NCBI GenBank assembly: GCA_018806985.1
Contig: JADANN010000414.1
Coordinates: 930,001 to 994,000, forward strand
Direction: 5' to 3'
Origin: Angiostrongylus vasorum
Lineage: Eukaryota > Nematoda > Chromadorea > Rhabditida > Metastrongylidae
Length of the DNA stretch: 64,000 nt
Shown here in pieces: positions 1 to 10,920 of the stretch (within the stretch, counting starts at the first letter, position 1; every line of letters begins with the position of its first letter). A model generated the notes under the pieces. That model made no database searches. It saw only the letters and a program-made list of their open reading frames with translations, and was not told the DNA's origin. The translations under genes and the position numbers were made by a program.

Positions 1-409
1 GTCTTCCCAAAAACGACTTGTGACCATCCTCTTTTACGCGACATTCCTCCTACAAATCCTAAAAAATGGGAATATAAACATAAGGCTATTCTATTTTCCT
101 ATTACTCATACCAATCTACTACCTCATCTATCGTATTGTGAGGACAGACGACTGCAACAACACCTGGCAGTACGAAAGACACAGCGCATCCGGTGATGGT
201 CACGCATACCATTACAACGTCTATGTGCTGTCGCGCCACCTAGAAAAAATTCTAGGGATTAATCTGCGGCTCATATTCCTTGAAAGACAAAGCAAGCTGC
301 TAGAAGAATCCTTCCTATGAGGCTAATCATTTTGTTACATTGACGACCTCTTATCGGCTCATATTCTGCCATAATCAAATTCTGCACCATTCCTAATTAT
401 AGCCTTGTG

Positions 410-2100
410 TCCTTTAAATGTAGAATGAGTCCTATCCATTGTTCTGAATGCTTTTCGAAACTTTTCTTGCTCACATGGGTGACCCTCGTCCAGTGTTCTG
501 TCAATCCTGTATGGGATAACTCTAGTGAGAAGTTAGTAGATCACACAGCAAGCAGATTGGGCGATAGTTGCCGACGTAATACAGATAACGTTTGTTGAAT
601 CACAAAACAGAGTTGCTGGACTTGCGTTGAATAGGAACCGTGCATACTAACGGATAGCATATGAACAGTGGAGCCAATGTGTTGTTGAGAACTGGGGGAG
701 TTCTGCAGGTGTTCAGGTCTCATCTTCAGATAGACCGGGCCAAGTGTTTTTCGACTGTTTCGACCGATGAAATAACACGTCGGATTTTGGAAGAGAGAAT
801 GGGTGGAACGGTAAACTCGTCATCCTTAATTTCACATGAGTGCAGGAGAACGTAGCTTCTAAAGAGATCAGAATAATAGTCGTAAACAATTGCTTTCCTG
901 GAAGCTGTAACTGTTTCGTCTGGGTCTCGGAGTGCAATCGTCTTGGTCTTGTAATGGGGAAGCTTCTGTAGGCTTAACGAATGCTTTTCCCAGCCTGTGA
1001 AGCTTCGACAATAACTGCTAGTCTTCTTTCTTAAGATCTTCTTCTAACGCTTGGCTGCATTATTCTGCAAGTTCGGACGTTAGTTCGCGGTAGCCTACAG
1101 CTTGTGCGATTCCACGCTGGCGTATCAGCTCGAGTGTTTCTGGAGACAGACGTCTCTTGCTTACTTTCGAACTCTCAGTTTCATAGCGCTAACGTGAAGA
1201 TGTTGAATGAGCCGATCCTATTCTTCGTCGATGTCATCGACAACGGCATCTTCCCGTTAGCTGACTAATGAATTGAATAAATCCCAGTTTATTGTGGTTT
1301 TAGCACTTCGTTTTTTGAATGTAGATGCTTTTTCTCCTTTCCGCGAAAAACGGGAACCTTGAACAGAGGAGGGAAATAGGTTACGTAAAGCCATCGATCA
1401 ACTGAGATATGCTCTATTTCCTTGTAGTACTTTCTTGTAGTAATTCCCACGACCGACTTTCTATTAACCACAGGATTGACCGAACAATTCTTTATATTCT
1501 TGTTGAGCAAACACGAGGTGTTATTTTATCTCTTTATTTATGAGCAAGCTGAGGCTTCGGTGGATCTGGCTTCGTCAGAGCCTGCAACGTCAAGTTGAGT
1601 GGCCTAAAGTGTTGAGCTGGGCAGATTGCGGTCAACCTGACCTTTCGAAGCTTTAACGAAGGCGAAATCCGCGGAAACGTCAGCATGCTCGTAAATAAAG
1701 AATTAAAATAACACCTTGCGCTTGCTCAACAAGAATGTGATGAATAGTACTGGAAGACTTCCATGTCTAGCAGAGAGTTACCATGATTGGTGTTTTTCCT
1801 CATGATAATGCCAGAGAGCGCTCACCCTTTTCATCCATTCTGATCCGCTGTGAGGCCCCAATGTGACGTTCTTCAAACTTTTTTCTGGGTCCAACCATAG
1901 CGTAAAATTCTTCAATGATCATTGCGATATTCATTTTCGAGTTATCACATCCTGTATTCTTTTTTTCGTCATGATAGTTGGTTGTTGATAATCTGACGTT
2001 GAAATGTCCAATAACGAATTTGTAGAGAGGGCTTTCCATCATAGGTTATTTCCTACAGCTAGCTGTAGAACGCATCCAATTTGCTCTGATCAGTTGTACA
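410..2100 (-). mobile_element. RTE-A LINE remnant, 3' truncated, with nested fold-back
   Basis: The minus strand carries pieces of an RTE-type LINE. The endonuclease motif GPRKKFEERHIG lies near 1860, the endonuclease C-terminus KYYKEIEHISVDRW near 1400, and reverse transcriptase pieces near 400-580 (NYRPICLL, DEGHPCEQEKFRKAF). The element stops near 410, before the RT catalytic motif. Stops and frameshifts run throughout. A fold-back element (1497-1736) splits the endonuclease. Sequence 1-410 is not recognised. Confidence 0.75.
1497..1736. repeat. fold-back element nested in RTE-A
   Basis: About 90-base inverted arms: the left begins ATTCTTGTTGAGCAA and the right ends TTGCTCAACAAGAAT, both with a TGTTATTTTA block inside. 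Each arm holds a degenerate hammerhead-like core (CTGACGA on the minus strand near 1575-1590; GGCGAAATCC..GGAAACGTCAGC on the plus strand near 1660-1685). Same class as the PLE termini elsewhere in the window. Confidence 0.65.
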
Positions 2101-2544
2101 AGCTGGTGAGTAACAGCGTAGAATACTTGCTGGAAGTTAGAGACCAAGAATGGCTAAGCACAGTGAATAAATTGCGTATTAGCTGAATATATGGGAGGTG
2201 TACGGGTGTACGACAAAACCAACGCCTCCGACATTTCCTATGGGGAACTTTCCTCCATAAATGATCAGTGCTCGTCTAATTGGTGTATGTCGCTCTTCCT
2301 GCTTTTCGTCCTTCGCAGGGGTATAAAATAGGAATTGATGCGTCTTTCGCCCTCAAGAGGGAGTAAAGATCGACGTCTAAAGAGACTGTTCCGGTGTTAT
2401 ATGTAGAGAGCAGAAGCAGTCTCCATGGAGTGTCGGAGGAGTGTTCGTTTTGTCCGTTTCCGGATGACGTCTTGTGCAACCCAAGATTTGATCGCGTCTC
2501 ACCGGTTGCCTCACCGCCCAACGTCACAGACGGAAGAGCTCAGC

Positions 2545-2805
2545 CTCCAGTGATCCAAGCAGAGCTTTTTTTGGTTGATGAGTCATTGCGGTTCCACGGA
2601 ATCCCAACGCCAGCTTGACCGAAATTTTCCACGAGTAGTCACCACCACAGGCAGTCGAAGGCACTTGCAGATCAGAGTAAGATTTGCTACCTTGTGACTA
2701 ATTTGGCACCTGACCAAGGGTGATTCCTCTGTGGAAATGAACTCCCACTTCAAATTTCAGTTCGACACCGAGGAAAACTATCAATCATGACGAGACGGTA
2801 AACCT
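2545..2805 (-). repeat. R330 repeat, diverged partial copy
   Basis: Matches the minus-oriented R330 copies at 49803 and 62977 (GGTTCC..GGAATCCC, then CACCACAGGCAGTCG, GATCAGAG, and the end GACGGTAAACC..TTGGGAGG). Heavily mutated and lacking the 3' tail. Confidence 0.6.
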
Positions 2806-2957
2806 TTGGGAGGCACACGTCACTCACTACCTCAAGAAAACAATAAACACCTCAAAAGTTTTGGAAACAAGTTTGTTTCATTATCGATAACTTGCAAATT
2901 TCAACTTTTTTGCATACTTGAATGTTCAAAAGTAAATATCCAACAGTATAGGCACAA

Positions 2958-3054
2958 TTCCCAGTTGTGCACATTTTATTCCACCGACAATGTTCAAACC
3001 ATTGAAGGTGCATGCACCACAGAATGCGATCTGAGCCAGCAGCTTACCCGGCAT
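2958..3054 (-). CDS. MFS-A exon 8 (about TM9), 3' end unclear
   Basis: The acceptor TATTTTTCAG precedes MPGKLLAQIAFCGACTFNGL, NIVGGIKCAQL. 'A-Q-I-A-F..F-x-G-L-N-x-x-G..K-x-A-Q-L' is the conserved TM9 region of SLC17-like proteins, and phase 0 fits exon 7. No convincing donor follows Leu (sequence CTGGGAATTGTGCC), so the 3' end is approximate, and no TM10-12 exon is found further left. Confidence 0.7.
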
Positions 3055-3211
3055 CTGAAAAATATCGATCCCTTTGTTTTGACGAATCGTCCAGAAAAGA
3101 CTGATTGAATTCACAATGACTAGCTAATGAAGCAGTCGAATCAGTCGTTGTATTTTTATTTCAAGTTTTTTTCTCGTGCAGGAATTTTCGACAAATCTGG
3201 CAATCGCTCAC

Positions 3212-3400
3212 CTGAGAAATTGCGAAGAAACCAAACGCCGTGATACCTTGCGACAGGGATGTGAACATGATCATTCGGATTCTTACGGAAGTGAACGTCA
3301 GTATATCGAATAATAGCCCTGCGATGAATTCCAACGCTACCGTCATCGCGTAAGCAAGTGCAGTTGCAGACGCAGTATCGGTGACATCGACACCCATAGC
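3212..3400 (-). CDS. MFS-A exon 7 (TM8)
   Basis: 63 intact codons between acceptor CTGTTCAG and donor CTCAG|GTGAGC. It reads AMGVDVTDTASATALAYA, MTVALEFIAGLLFD, then SVRIRMIMFTSLSQG and FGFFAISQ. This is the TM7 end, TM8 and following loop ('A-L-P-x-x-x-x-x-x-x-F-I-A-G-x-L-x-D') of the family. A second copy with the same splice sites and intron flanks lies at 25812-26001 but is frameshifted. Confidence 0.85.
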
Positions 3401-3569
3401 CTGAACAGGGCAAACAATTGGGACTGCAACAGCGTGTGATGGAAAATTGGTGCTATTTTAAGATTGCTTGCAGTAATTAGGGAGCGCTGTTGCACGAATA
3501 CATCAACAGCAATAGAAGTCCTTCTAAATTTCAACATATTTTCAAATTAATGGCCACTGAAGACTAATA

Positions 3570-3740
3570 GATGGCACATTGAGCTAAGTGCTCAAAGGTC
3601 TCACCATTCCATACACACAGGCACGTTGGCTCTCTCTAAGTATGGAAGACAGAAGCACTGACTTAACACAAAGGTGAACTCCCACATGTCATTGTGTAGT
3701 GCAGATATACATTCAACTACCCAACGATGAAACGTTCCTT
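3570..3740 (+). repeat. SINE1-related remnant in MFS-A intron
   Basis: Diverged tRNA-derived SINE: GGCACATTGAGC as a box A relic, and at the 3' side CATTGTGTAGTGCAGATA and ATTCAACTACC..CGATG, matching the SINE1 tail. The same insertion is present beside the duplicate exon at 26170-26410. Confidence 0.55.
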
Positions 3741-4145
3741 AAAAAGGGCCGGTCTAGAGAATTCGGAAAGAGTGATGTGTCATCACCAAACACTTTAAGA
3801 CGCCAGTTACTTCGTAACCGTTTGTATAACCTTCCGTGCACAACGTAAAATGGCTTAATTTGCACTAACAATAGAGAAGGTGAATGCATGAGTTCGGGTA
3901 AGATGTACCTGCTCTCTTGTAAAGCGTGCAGGGATGAATACGTTGACGAAACAGGTGGACCACTCTGGTTCGTTTAAAGGACACTTAGTCGGTACACTCG
4001 AGGTAAAGCCAAATACTCGACAAGGTGCGTAAAGTGCACAGAGACGAGGAAGTTCTGAAGTAGAACTCAGCTTCTTCGCAAAGGAAGCGAAAATTTCAGA
4101 CAGGGGAGGAATCTCATTATCGCGAAATTTCACGTAATATCTAAG
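3740..4145 (+). mobile_element. PLE endonuclease remnant
   Basis: Reads LRRQLLRNRLYNL, then MSSGKMYLLSCKACRDEY and VDETGGPLWF. These are the linker, Cys-Cys cluster and GIY-YIG nuclease region of a Penelope-like element. Several stops; no reverse transcriptase is left. Confidence 0.75.
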
Positions 4146-4329
4146 ACAGATATTTTAAATGTAATACTGCTCCTTATCCATCTATGTGAATTCTGCGTGG
4201 TTGGTTTCCACGTGGAATACTCAGTGGAAGAGTCATAGAGAGCGATGATTGTGTGAAGCAGCTGCTTCATGTCAAATTCGACCGAAAATTAGGTACTGCA
4301 CTTTTACTGCTATGGTTGTGGAGGTGATT

Positions 4330-4445
4330 GGCTGTCTAGGTTGCGGTCCAGTGGACCTTCCCAAGGTCCTCAAAAGGCGAAATCCACCAAAACGGCTGCT
4401 GTTTTGAGTAAATAATAATAACAACTTCGTGTGTGCTATTCAAGA
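4330..4445 (+). repeat. PLE terminal fragment
   Basis: GGACCTTCC..CTCAAAAGGCGAAATCC..AAAACGGCTGC, then AAATAATAATAACAAC and CTATTCAAG. This matches the terminal repeat that follows the hammerhead-like core in other copies, but the core itself is degraded. Confidence 0.5.
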
Positions 4446-4540
4446 AAATAGCTAATCTTTCACCATTGTCGAGGTTAATAGAGAGCCGATCGTGGAAACT
4501 ACTGATTGTACCAATTTATACCACGTATGCATTTTCCGGT

Positions 4541-4822
4541 AGCGCGTGTGGCACAATGTTCGCAGGCGCCCAGCAACGCACATGGAATCGATCCCCGCGG
4601 TCATGGCCCGGCAAGCCTTTCATCCCTCCTCGGTCGGCAAATTGGTACCAGACTTGTCTGAGGGGATAACAGCTCTGATTCGATACATCGGTAGGTCACG
4701 CCAGCCATTGCAAAGGCCAGATATGCATTCAAACACCTCCAAACGATGTAAAGAAGTCGAATGCATGGCGCATCCCTCAGGGGTTGATCAACACCGAAAG
4801 CTTTATCCTTTTTTATTTTATG
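4541..4822 (+). repeat. SINE1 copy (tRNA-derived)
   Basis: Begins AGCGCGTGTGGCACAATG (box A relic), then GGAATCGATCCC (box B), the body TTGGTACCAGACTTGTCTG, and the tail GAAGTCGAATGCATGGCGCA..TTTATCCTTTT. Lies in the intron of MFS-A just after exon 5. Confidence 0.8.
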
Positions 4823-4880
4823 CCTCTTCCCGGAACGACGCCTTTGAGGAAAACGTAGTAGACAAGGACGGAAAACATAC

Positions 4881-5026
4881 CATTGTTTCTTCGGATATTC
4901 TCTGTACAAGAGAAAGAACAGAATCGTCGACAGCACTCCAAACATTCCAAATGAATAGTAGAGGGATCTCCAGGCAAATGACTCGCAAAACGCACCAGCC
5001 AACAGCATGGTAAGGATGGCTGCCAG
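4881..5026 (-). CDS. MFS-A exon 5 (TM5-TM6)
   Basis: Acceptor TTAATTCAG, donor CAATG|GTATGT, 146 bp, starting in phase 0 and ending in phase 2. Translation begins LAAILTMLLAGAFCES then FAWRSLYYSFGMFGVL, STILFFLLYREYPKKQW. 'P-x-x-G-x-x-C/E-S...W-R-x-x-Y-Y-x-x-G' is the signature of TM5-TM6 in SLC17-like proteins. The last codon (TG+G, Trp) needs a next exon starting with G; the only such exon in the window belongs to MFS-B (30069). Confidence 0.85.
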
Positions 5027-5349
5027 CTGAATTAACCAATGAACACCGCTTTTAAATGAATTTCCTTCAAATGTTTTTCCGATGGAAAGTTTTCAAAAGG
5101 CAAATCAATATCAAACGATTCACTTCCACTTGTATCCGCCGTGAAGATCTTACAAATATAGCAATTCGGCGCTCTCAATGAGCATTATGTAAGGATACCT
5201 AGTAACTAGTCAGCTCCTTCCACGTAATTCAATGTTTTGCTAATGAGTACGCTCAAGTTGCCATAACATTATTTAATCACATTAGTGGACGGATGAGTGG
5301 TTTCACCTTCTCCAGAGCCTGAGAAGGTCAAAATGACGCTGAATCCGCT

Positions 5350-6600
5350 CAGTCAAACAACTTCATAATCTGAATAAAGAAAGCCTGAAAGCTGAACTTC
5401 AATCGTATGAATGAGAAACGACTGCTTTGAAACACCCGCCGCTTTGTCCTTTGTAAGTCTTCCAACCATTTTATAGAGTCCTGCTGCAAAGAGGCTTATA
5501 TAGCTGAGTAGTGCACCTTCCGAGGTGGAAAAAATCAGCTTGAGGTATGACACGCGATCACGCGTGATCGCAAGGCACTCTTCTTTGCGCTTCATTCTTG
5601 GATTTTTGGAAATTATCCGAAATGCGTTGAAAACATTAAGCGTTGATATTTTAAATTTATATGCGAGGATAGTGACTCCTGCTTCAAAATCTTCTCCGTT
5701 GTCTCTGTGTCCTGTGCAGTCTTAGTGGAGTATTTGGTTCAACTTTAAATTTACGGACTAACTTTTAAAGAGGCGCAGAGTGATTTATCCGTTTCACCAA
5801 TGTATTCACCGCCACATGCTTTACAAGAGATTAAGTGCAACGTACCCGAACTCATAAGACAGCGTCCCTACTTTTAGGGCAAACTGTGTAATTGCGCGTT
5901 TCACACAGACGGTCACACAAACGCTGGCGAACTAGCTGGCGTCTTAGAGTGTTTACTGGTATTTTAAACACTGTTACCGACATGCCGTTTTAAATCAGTG
6001 CCTCATAGCTGCACTTAATTCGCTGGAAATGAAGGGCGGGATGAATGGAACTTTATTTTCGCGAAAATTATTGTTTTGGAAACGTGATTTTTCCTCTAAA
6101 CCTATGCCAGGGAGCCATCGCTTAGACATTGAAACGGCTATTTGGTAAGCGAGTTTAAACGATTCTCCTCTTTCTCGTCTCTTCCTGTGCCCACACTTAT
6201 TGCTATTCGAAATATGTTTCTCACAAGCGCTATTTCAATATGTGAAGGGTCGGAAGAGATGCACTCAGTACGTTTTGTTTACTCGGTTGTCGCTGTTATT
6301 TGGTGGCTGCCGTTTTTGGATAGGTTAATATTAAGGTCCGAAAACGGAAGCTCCAATCCTGCTTCGGTTTTTCTCAGATGAAACTTATGACTCTCACTGT
6401 TGGCTCGGCAGTTCAGAACACTTTTCCACTTTTTCCTGTGTCGAGAAGTGGCAAAACAGTCATCGATATGCTTATGGCAAACTCCTTTAGTACGAGACTA
6501 TGTCGGCAACTCCATAAATCCTGTGTTGAATCTATTCTTTACGATGAATCAATGATTGTTCCACGTCATTCTGCTTAATCGTTCTGCACAAGCTCCTCCT
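5350..6600 (-). mobile_element. PLE remnant, RT end to GIY-YIG and tail
   Basis: The minus strand runs from a decayed RT palm piece (DDCFATFSTQEK near 6450) through the linker (ALVRNIFRIAIS near 6200) to the endonuclease (VRQRLCDRLCETRN, MSSGTLHLISCKACGGEY, IGETDKSL, near 5790-5930). A tail with KNPRMKRKEECLAITRD follows to about 5350. The tail contains a hydrophobic stretch that imitates a transporter helix but continues the PLE reading. Frames are broken repeatedly. Confidence 0.78.
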
Positions 6601-6960
6601 TTTTCGTAAGTATAACTGCGTTGTTCTTGTAACATCCGTTCATGCTGATCACGTTCGTACTAATTGTATTTCTAAATATATTTAACTCATTATGATGTTA
6701 TTATTGTTGTGGTGTTGCTTATAAATGCTTGGCTACCCAAACTTGTTGCCAGGCACAACACAAGATCGAAAAAAAATCTGGTGACAGCATCATAAGTGGC
6801 TGCACACCATAACACATTCACAAAGCTACAAGGGATAGTTACTTGAACACTTGAACGCTCCTTCTACACGAATTGTGTGCAGCCCAGCATATTTCTAATT
6901 TTTTTTTCTTTGCGAGTATCATATCTTGACTTGTGAAGCAACTGCAGTTGCGAGTAGAGC
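6600..6960. other. no gene seen
   Basis: AT-rich spacer between the PLE and the RTE-B LINE. No motif recognised on either strand. Confidence 0.5.
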
Positions 6961-9300
6961 TGACTGACTTGAGTTACGAACACGTCCACTCAACGTGAAG
7001 GTGGCTTGTCCTTGGGGACGCCTGCATGTTCGCGGAGTCCACTCTACTGTTCTTTTCGTCCATCTGTCGTCCGTTCTTCTCATTATGTGGCTGGCCAATC
7101 TGTGTTTTTTCTATCGATCTATATTCTCCTGGATCCCGACGATGTGACAGATTTCGAAGGTCAGAGCTTCGCATTTCGGCTAGATATTGAGAGTGTCGGT
7201 TATATTTCGGAAAACATCGTTCAAGCACTCTTTGAGTAGCGCGTAGTATTCTTGACGTGGTTGAATTATCAGTCCAGTATCTGCAGCATAATTGAGCGCA
7301 AGGTGGACCGTTGAAACGAAAAGGTGAGTGCGGATTTTCGGGTCCTTCAGTTGGTCAGTGGCTCTTCTCCGAGAGAATCGAATGCGGCCCAAGCTGCTAT
7401 CCTTCTGCCGTCTAACCATGTTCTTTTCTAAGGTCATTGTTCGCCCAAGGTTTACGTATTAGGTGCTCTCTGCAATCTGAGTACCGTTTAATTTGCTCTG
7501 ATAGCCTTGGCACCATGAGTTTTTCATGAACTGTGTTTTCTTCTAACTTATCCGTAGCCCGGTCTTTTTTCCCGCTTCGCTAGACTCATTGATTATGGTC
7601 TCCGCTTCGTTAGCTTTTTATGAGAGGTGGACGAAGTCGTCAACGAAGCGAAGATTTGATAGGAATTTTCCACCAATAAGTATGCCTTTCTCAACCTAAT
7701 CAAGTGGCTTCATTATCCACAGCAGTGCGACACTAAACAGATTTGGCGATATTGTGTCTCCTTGTACAACCTTTTTTTCTACTGGTATGATAGGAAGTCG
7801 ATGAAGAAATCGTGTTTTCCTCGCGCAGTTCGGATAGCAGTTAGATAGTGTTATTACGCAGGACGGCTCCACTCCAACATCGACGAGCGCTGATAGGGTT
7901 GTTTTTCGCTTCGACGCTGTCAAACGCTTTTTCGCAGTCGATTGAGAGTAGAACAAGAGCAAGTCCCTACAGACTGCTATGACTCCTGATAAGGTATGGA
8001 TGTGTTCCATGTAGCAGAATCCCTGTGGGAATTCTGCTTGTTCAACTGGTTAAACCTCATCCAATGTCCTCGATATGCACGACGGGACAATCTTCGTGAA
8101 AAGCTCATAGAGTACATTAATCAGGCATGTCGGACGACTGTAACGATAATCCGTTCGGTCACCTTTCTTGGGCAGGATGACCGCGCGGGATGTCCTCCAC
8201 TGGTCTGGGATTTCTCTTATTTTGAAGGCAGACTGTCATATGGTTTGAGAGAAGCACGTGTAAATTGTGGTTTACAGCTCTAAGAAAGTCGGCGGTAATA
8301 TTATCGAGGCCTAGAGCTGTGCAATTTTCCATGGTTTACATCGCAGCTCGAACTTAAAACGGAAGAGTTCCGGTTTTTATCTAGTGGGAAATTTAGGGTG
8401 TGGGATGGGGATTATGAAACAGAAAAATTTGTGTAGAACTCCCTCGTCATTATTTCCATATCGTGGCGGAAAGTTTTGGGGCCCCATATTCGCTCATCCG
8501 TGCTAACGGTGGAGCACTATATTTCTTTTTTTGTGGTGCTTCTAACAGTTCATTCTGCCTGCACCAATGTAAAAGTTTCTGTCAACTGCCAATTTCCGTG
8601 TTTAACGTGTTGTAGTAGGATCAAGCCTCAGTTTCCTTCGCTTTCCGAGCAGCTCCGTAATGGTAGTGGAGATGCAATCAGATCTTCTTGTTTGGGGAAC
8701 AGGCAAATTCGACACACCCTTTTCAGCCCTTCGACAAGCAGCTCGTAGTATGTGGTCAAGTCTTCCTCAATCTGCCAATCACGTTTTTGATAGGATTCCA
8801 TTCAGAATGTTCTCTTCATATACAGCTTGACATTTTCCTCGTGGTCGATGACATGAATGTCTTTCCAGCTTACGGTGGAATCGAATCTTCGCGCAAAGAA
8901 GGTGTTGATCGGAACCAGCACAGAATGACGGGACAACCAATGTATCAAGTAGGCACCATCTTCTGTTTGTCTGAGTATGGTCGATATCCGCATGAGTTGT
9001 GCCTTTAGAAGGCTCCCATATCCAGCAGCGACTTTCTTGCTTCTAGAATAACGAGTTTCCATGAAAGAGACGTCCTGCAGAGAGGAGTCCTGCGAGACGG
9101 TTTCCACTCTCGTTCTTTTCTTCTAATCCAAAATTTTCGATCTTGTATTCGCCGTCGTTGACCTTTCCTATTCTGGCGTTTTTTCCACTCTCGTTCTTTT
9201 CTCCTAATCCAAAATTTTCGATCTTGTATTCGCCGTCGTGGACCTTTCCTATTCTGGCGTTCTCCGAGAAGTCTCCCATAAAAATTTATAATACTGTATA
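6960..9300 (-). mobile_element. RTE-B LINE, most complete copy, decayed
   Basis: The minus strand holds endonuclease, RT and C-terminal region in order. The endonuclease is at 9300-8800 (GDF start, NARIGKV, NRLAGLLSAGRLFHG, EIDH-type block, and SDQH where SDHR is expected). The RT follows at about 8400-7690 (GLDNITADFL, a YSRPTCLI relic, EQAEFPQGFCYMEHIHT, VVQGDTISPNLFSVAL). The C-terminal region is at 7440-6970 (TDQLKDPKIRTHLF, VHLALNYAADTG, EMRSSDLRNLSHRRDP). Stops and frameshifts are common. It inserted into the MFS-A intron between exons 4 and 5. An 81-bp tandem duplication lies in the endonuclease. Confidence 0.82.
9105..9267 (-). repeat. 81-bp tandem duplication inside RTE-B endonuclease
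   Basis: Two 81-base units (start points 9106 and 9187) differ by only a few bases. Each encodes 27 residues of the endonuclease (NARIGKV..DGEYKIEN, FGL-x-EKNESG). The duplication is in frame and doubles the strand-loop after the catalytic GDFN motif. Confidence 0.85.
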
Positions 9301-9309
9301 TCATTGCCG

Positions 9310-9858
9310 ATGATTTCCTCTAGCTGATAGTAAAAACCGATCTAATTCATACTCATTAGGTGCGTCAGTTGATGAGAAGCAACTGATCTTCTTATGACGT
9401 GTCAGTTGAAGGCTGAAGACGACCATTCGAGGCAAAGGATCTCGTACAAGTCGACAAGATGGACAATGCACGAGTGGACGAGAAGGTCTACTCCGCCGAA
9501 ACTTCGTGGCGTGACATGACGTTTAAGAGGACTAATAACAATTTTCACATTCCCACTCTTTTACAATAGCTTTTTGATAAATATGAAAAAAGTGCATACA
9601 GTGTCACCACACTCAAAACCTAACCAATTATAAATCACAGTGTGGTCACTTTTTATTTACTGCCTATGCCCTACTAGCCAACTACGTTTAGAAGGATTCG
9701 GATCCAAATACTTTCAACCAGAAAGACTTTTCAAGTGAACAATCCAAAGACTGCGATTTTAACCACTGAGCTAATTTCGCCCGACTTCCACAAATCACCA
9801 AATATACACGATGCTACCACTCTCTTTGTTGTTAACAAAAAGTAGGAAGAAAGCTAAC
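9310..9858. other. MFS-A intron sequence, nothing recognised
   Basis: Spacer between the 5' end of the RTE-B LINE and MFS-A exon 4. No coding or repeat motif identified. Confidence 0.5.
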
Positions 9859-9966
9859 TTGTGGACTGCAACAAAGGATGGCGATGTAGGTTCCAGACTC
9901 TCTATGAACCGACCAATGTGATGTGATTGCACCGACGCTCACAAAAACGATCCCCATTGAGAAACC
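9859..9966 (-). CDS. MFS-A exon 4 (TM4)
   Basis: Exactly 36 codons between the acceptor CTTTCTAG and the donor CAA|GTTAGC, phase 0 at both ends. It reads GFSMGIVFVSVGAITSHW then SVHRESGTYIAILCCSPQ. Family members have a Gly at the exon start after 'R-x-x-Q', a Gly-x-x-x-S-x-W helix end, and a Glu-Ser/Arg-x-Gly cytoplasmic turn before TM5. It runs on directly into the TM5-6 exon. The intervening intron (5027-9858) contains an RTE-B LINE and a PLE. Confidence 0.82.
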
Positions 9967-10090
9967 CTAGAAAGCTCGCAAGATCGAATATGATATTGAA
10001 CCTCAACACATTTCAACTATTAAATTGTTTCAAACAGCGCAGAAAAAACAGAGTAGTGATAGAGGGCATGATCACTAAAAAATTTCGCAC

Positions 10091-10197
10091 CTGGAAGATC
10101 CTAATTACTGTAAGAAAAAAAGTGCCCAAGTTCGACAGCTACTGGAATCGCTAGTGTTGCGAAAGCTGTTAAGATTCCATAAAATGAGAAAGTGTAC
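10091..10197 (-). pseudogene. MFS-A exon 3 (TM3), one-base frameshift
   Basis: After the acceptor GTTACAG at 10198-10204 the exon reads R/YTFSFYGILTAFATLAI then PVAVELG, a TM3 that continues from exon 2 in phase. A run of seven T (minus strand; A-run at 10115-10121) then shifts the frame. With six T the reading would continue HFFLTVIRIFQ to a CAG|GTGCGA donor in phase 0, matching the family's 'R-I-L-Q-G' helix. The exon is 107 bp where 106 is expected. A homopolymer miscall is as likely as a real lesion. Confidence 0.72.
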
Positions 10198-10262
10198 CTG
10201 TAACGAGAAACAGCTTCACAACATAGAAGATATGTGGAAAATACGTGTATGTGTTATTCTAC

Positions 10263-10373
10263 CTTAACCCAACTGTTCGCACGAGGGGAACAATGGGTAG
10301 AGTTCCCAATAGGTATCCTACTGCAACAACAGAAAACAACAAGTTCTTCTTTGTGGGATCATTCAACCAATGA
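10263..10373 (-). CDS. MFS-A exon 2 (TM2)
   Basis: Encodes HWLNDPTKKNLLF followed by SVVAVGYLLGTLPIVPL and VRTVGLR. The pattern (Trp, charged residues, Leu-Phe-Ser, then a Gly-rich helix ending in a short basic loop) is that of TM2 and motif A of SLC17-like transporters. The donor TTAAG|GTAGAA leaves phase 2 and joins cleanly to the next exon (AG+G = Arg). The 5' boundary is uncertain: an in-frame TAA just upstream forces the exon to start near 10373, and the nearest AG (in CTAAAG) is a poor acceptor that is one base off the phase of exon 1. Confidence 0.78.
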
Positions 10374-10684
10374 CTTTAGACGGAACGTTGACGTGAAGCA
10401 CATTTAATTCGGTAGTGTTCGCACAAGAAAATTCCGTATCACACTTCCATATTAGTTAAAACGAAGCTATTTTTTCCGCTTATTTTTCTAAGATTTGCCG
10501 GTGCTTTTTAGATCTTATACTTCGCTGAGAAACTTCTGCAAAATTTTAAGAAGAATAGCAGAAAAAAAGAACCTTAAATTCTTATCCATTCTTTCTCGAA
10601 TATCACCATAAAAACATCCTATCGGCACTATGTCTTGGCTGACATTCATGCCCAGAAGCACTAATTTGTTTTCAATACGTCCGA

Positions 10685-10920
10685 AATATCTCACTCCTGT
10701 AGCCTGAAATCTATTTCCGCCGCTCACAAAGAATGAAAAGATCCAGGCATCACAGGAGAAGAGGATGTTCACCGGCACAGTCATGGATTGGGGCCCAGCA
10801 CAAAACGTATGAATGGAAATATTTTGCGCTAATGAAATCTACAGAGTTGCCTCGAAGCAAACAAAATTCCTCTCCATCTTTGTTGTATGCTGGATCCTCG
10901 TCACAAATCCGGTGAGAATT
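10685..10920 (-). other. unassigned short open stretch
   Basis: The minus strand reads ICDEDPAYNKDGEEFCLL, then NSVDFISAKYFHSYVLC, before a stop, with a GTGAGC..TTTCAG intron-like interval at about 10715-10740 on the same strand. It is composed like a real protein but no family is recognised, and it does not fit MFS-A. A chance frame is quite possible. Confidence 0.2.

Noticed and set aside
5353..5595. Minus frame with hydrophobic segment, first taken for a transporter exon
   Set aside because: It continues directly from the PLE endonuclease tail (KNPRMKRKEE) and lies in the wrong order for MFS-A exons.
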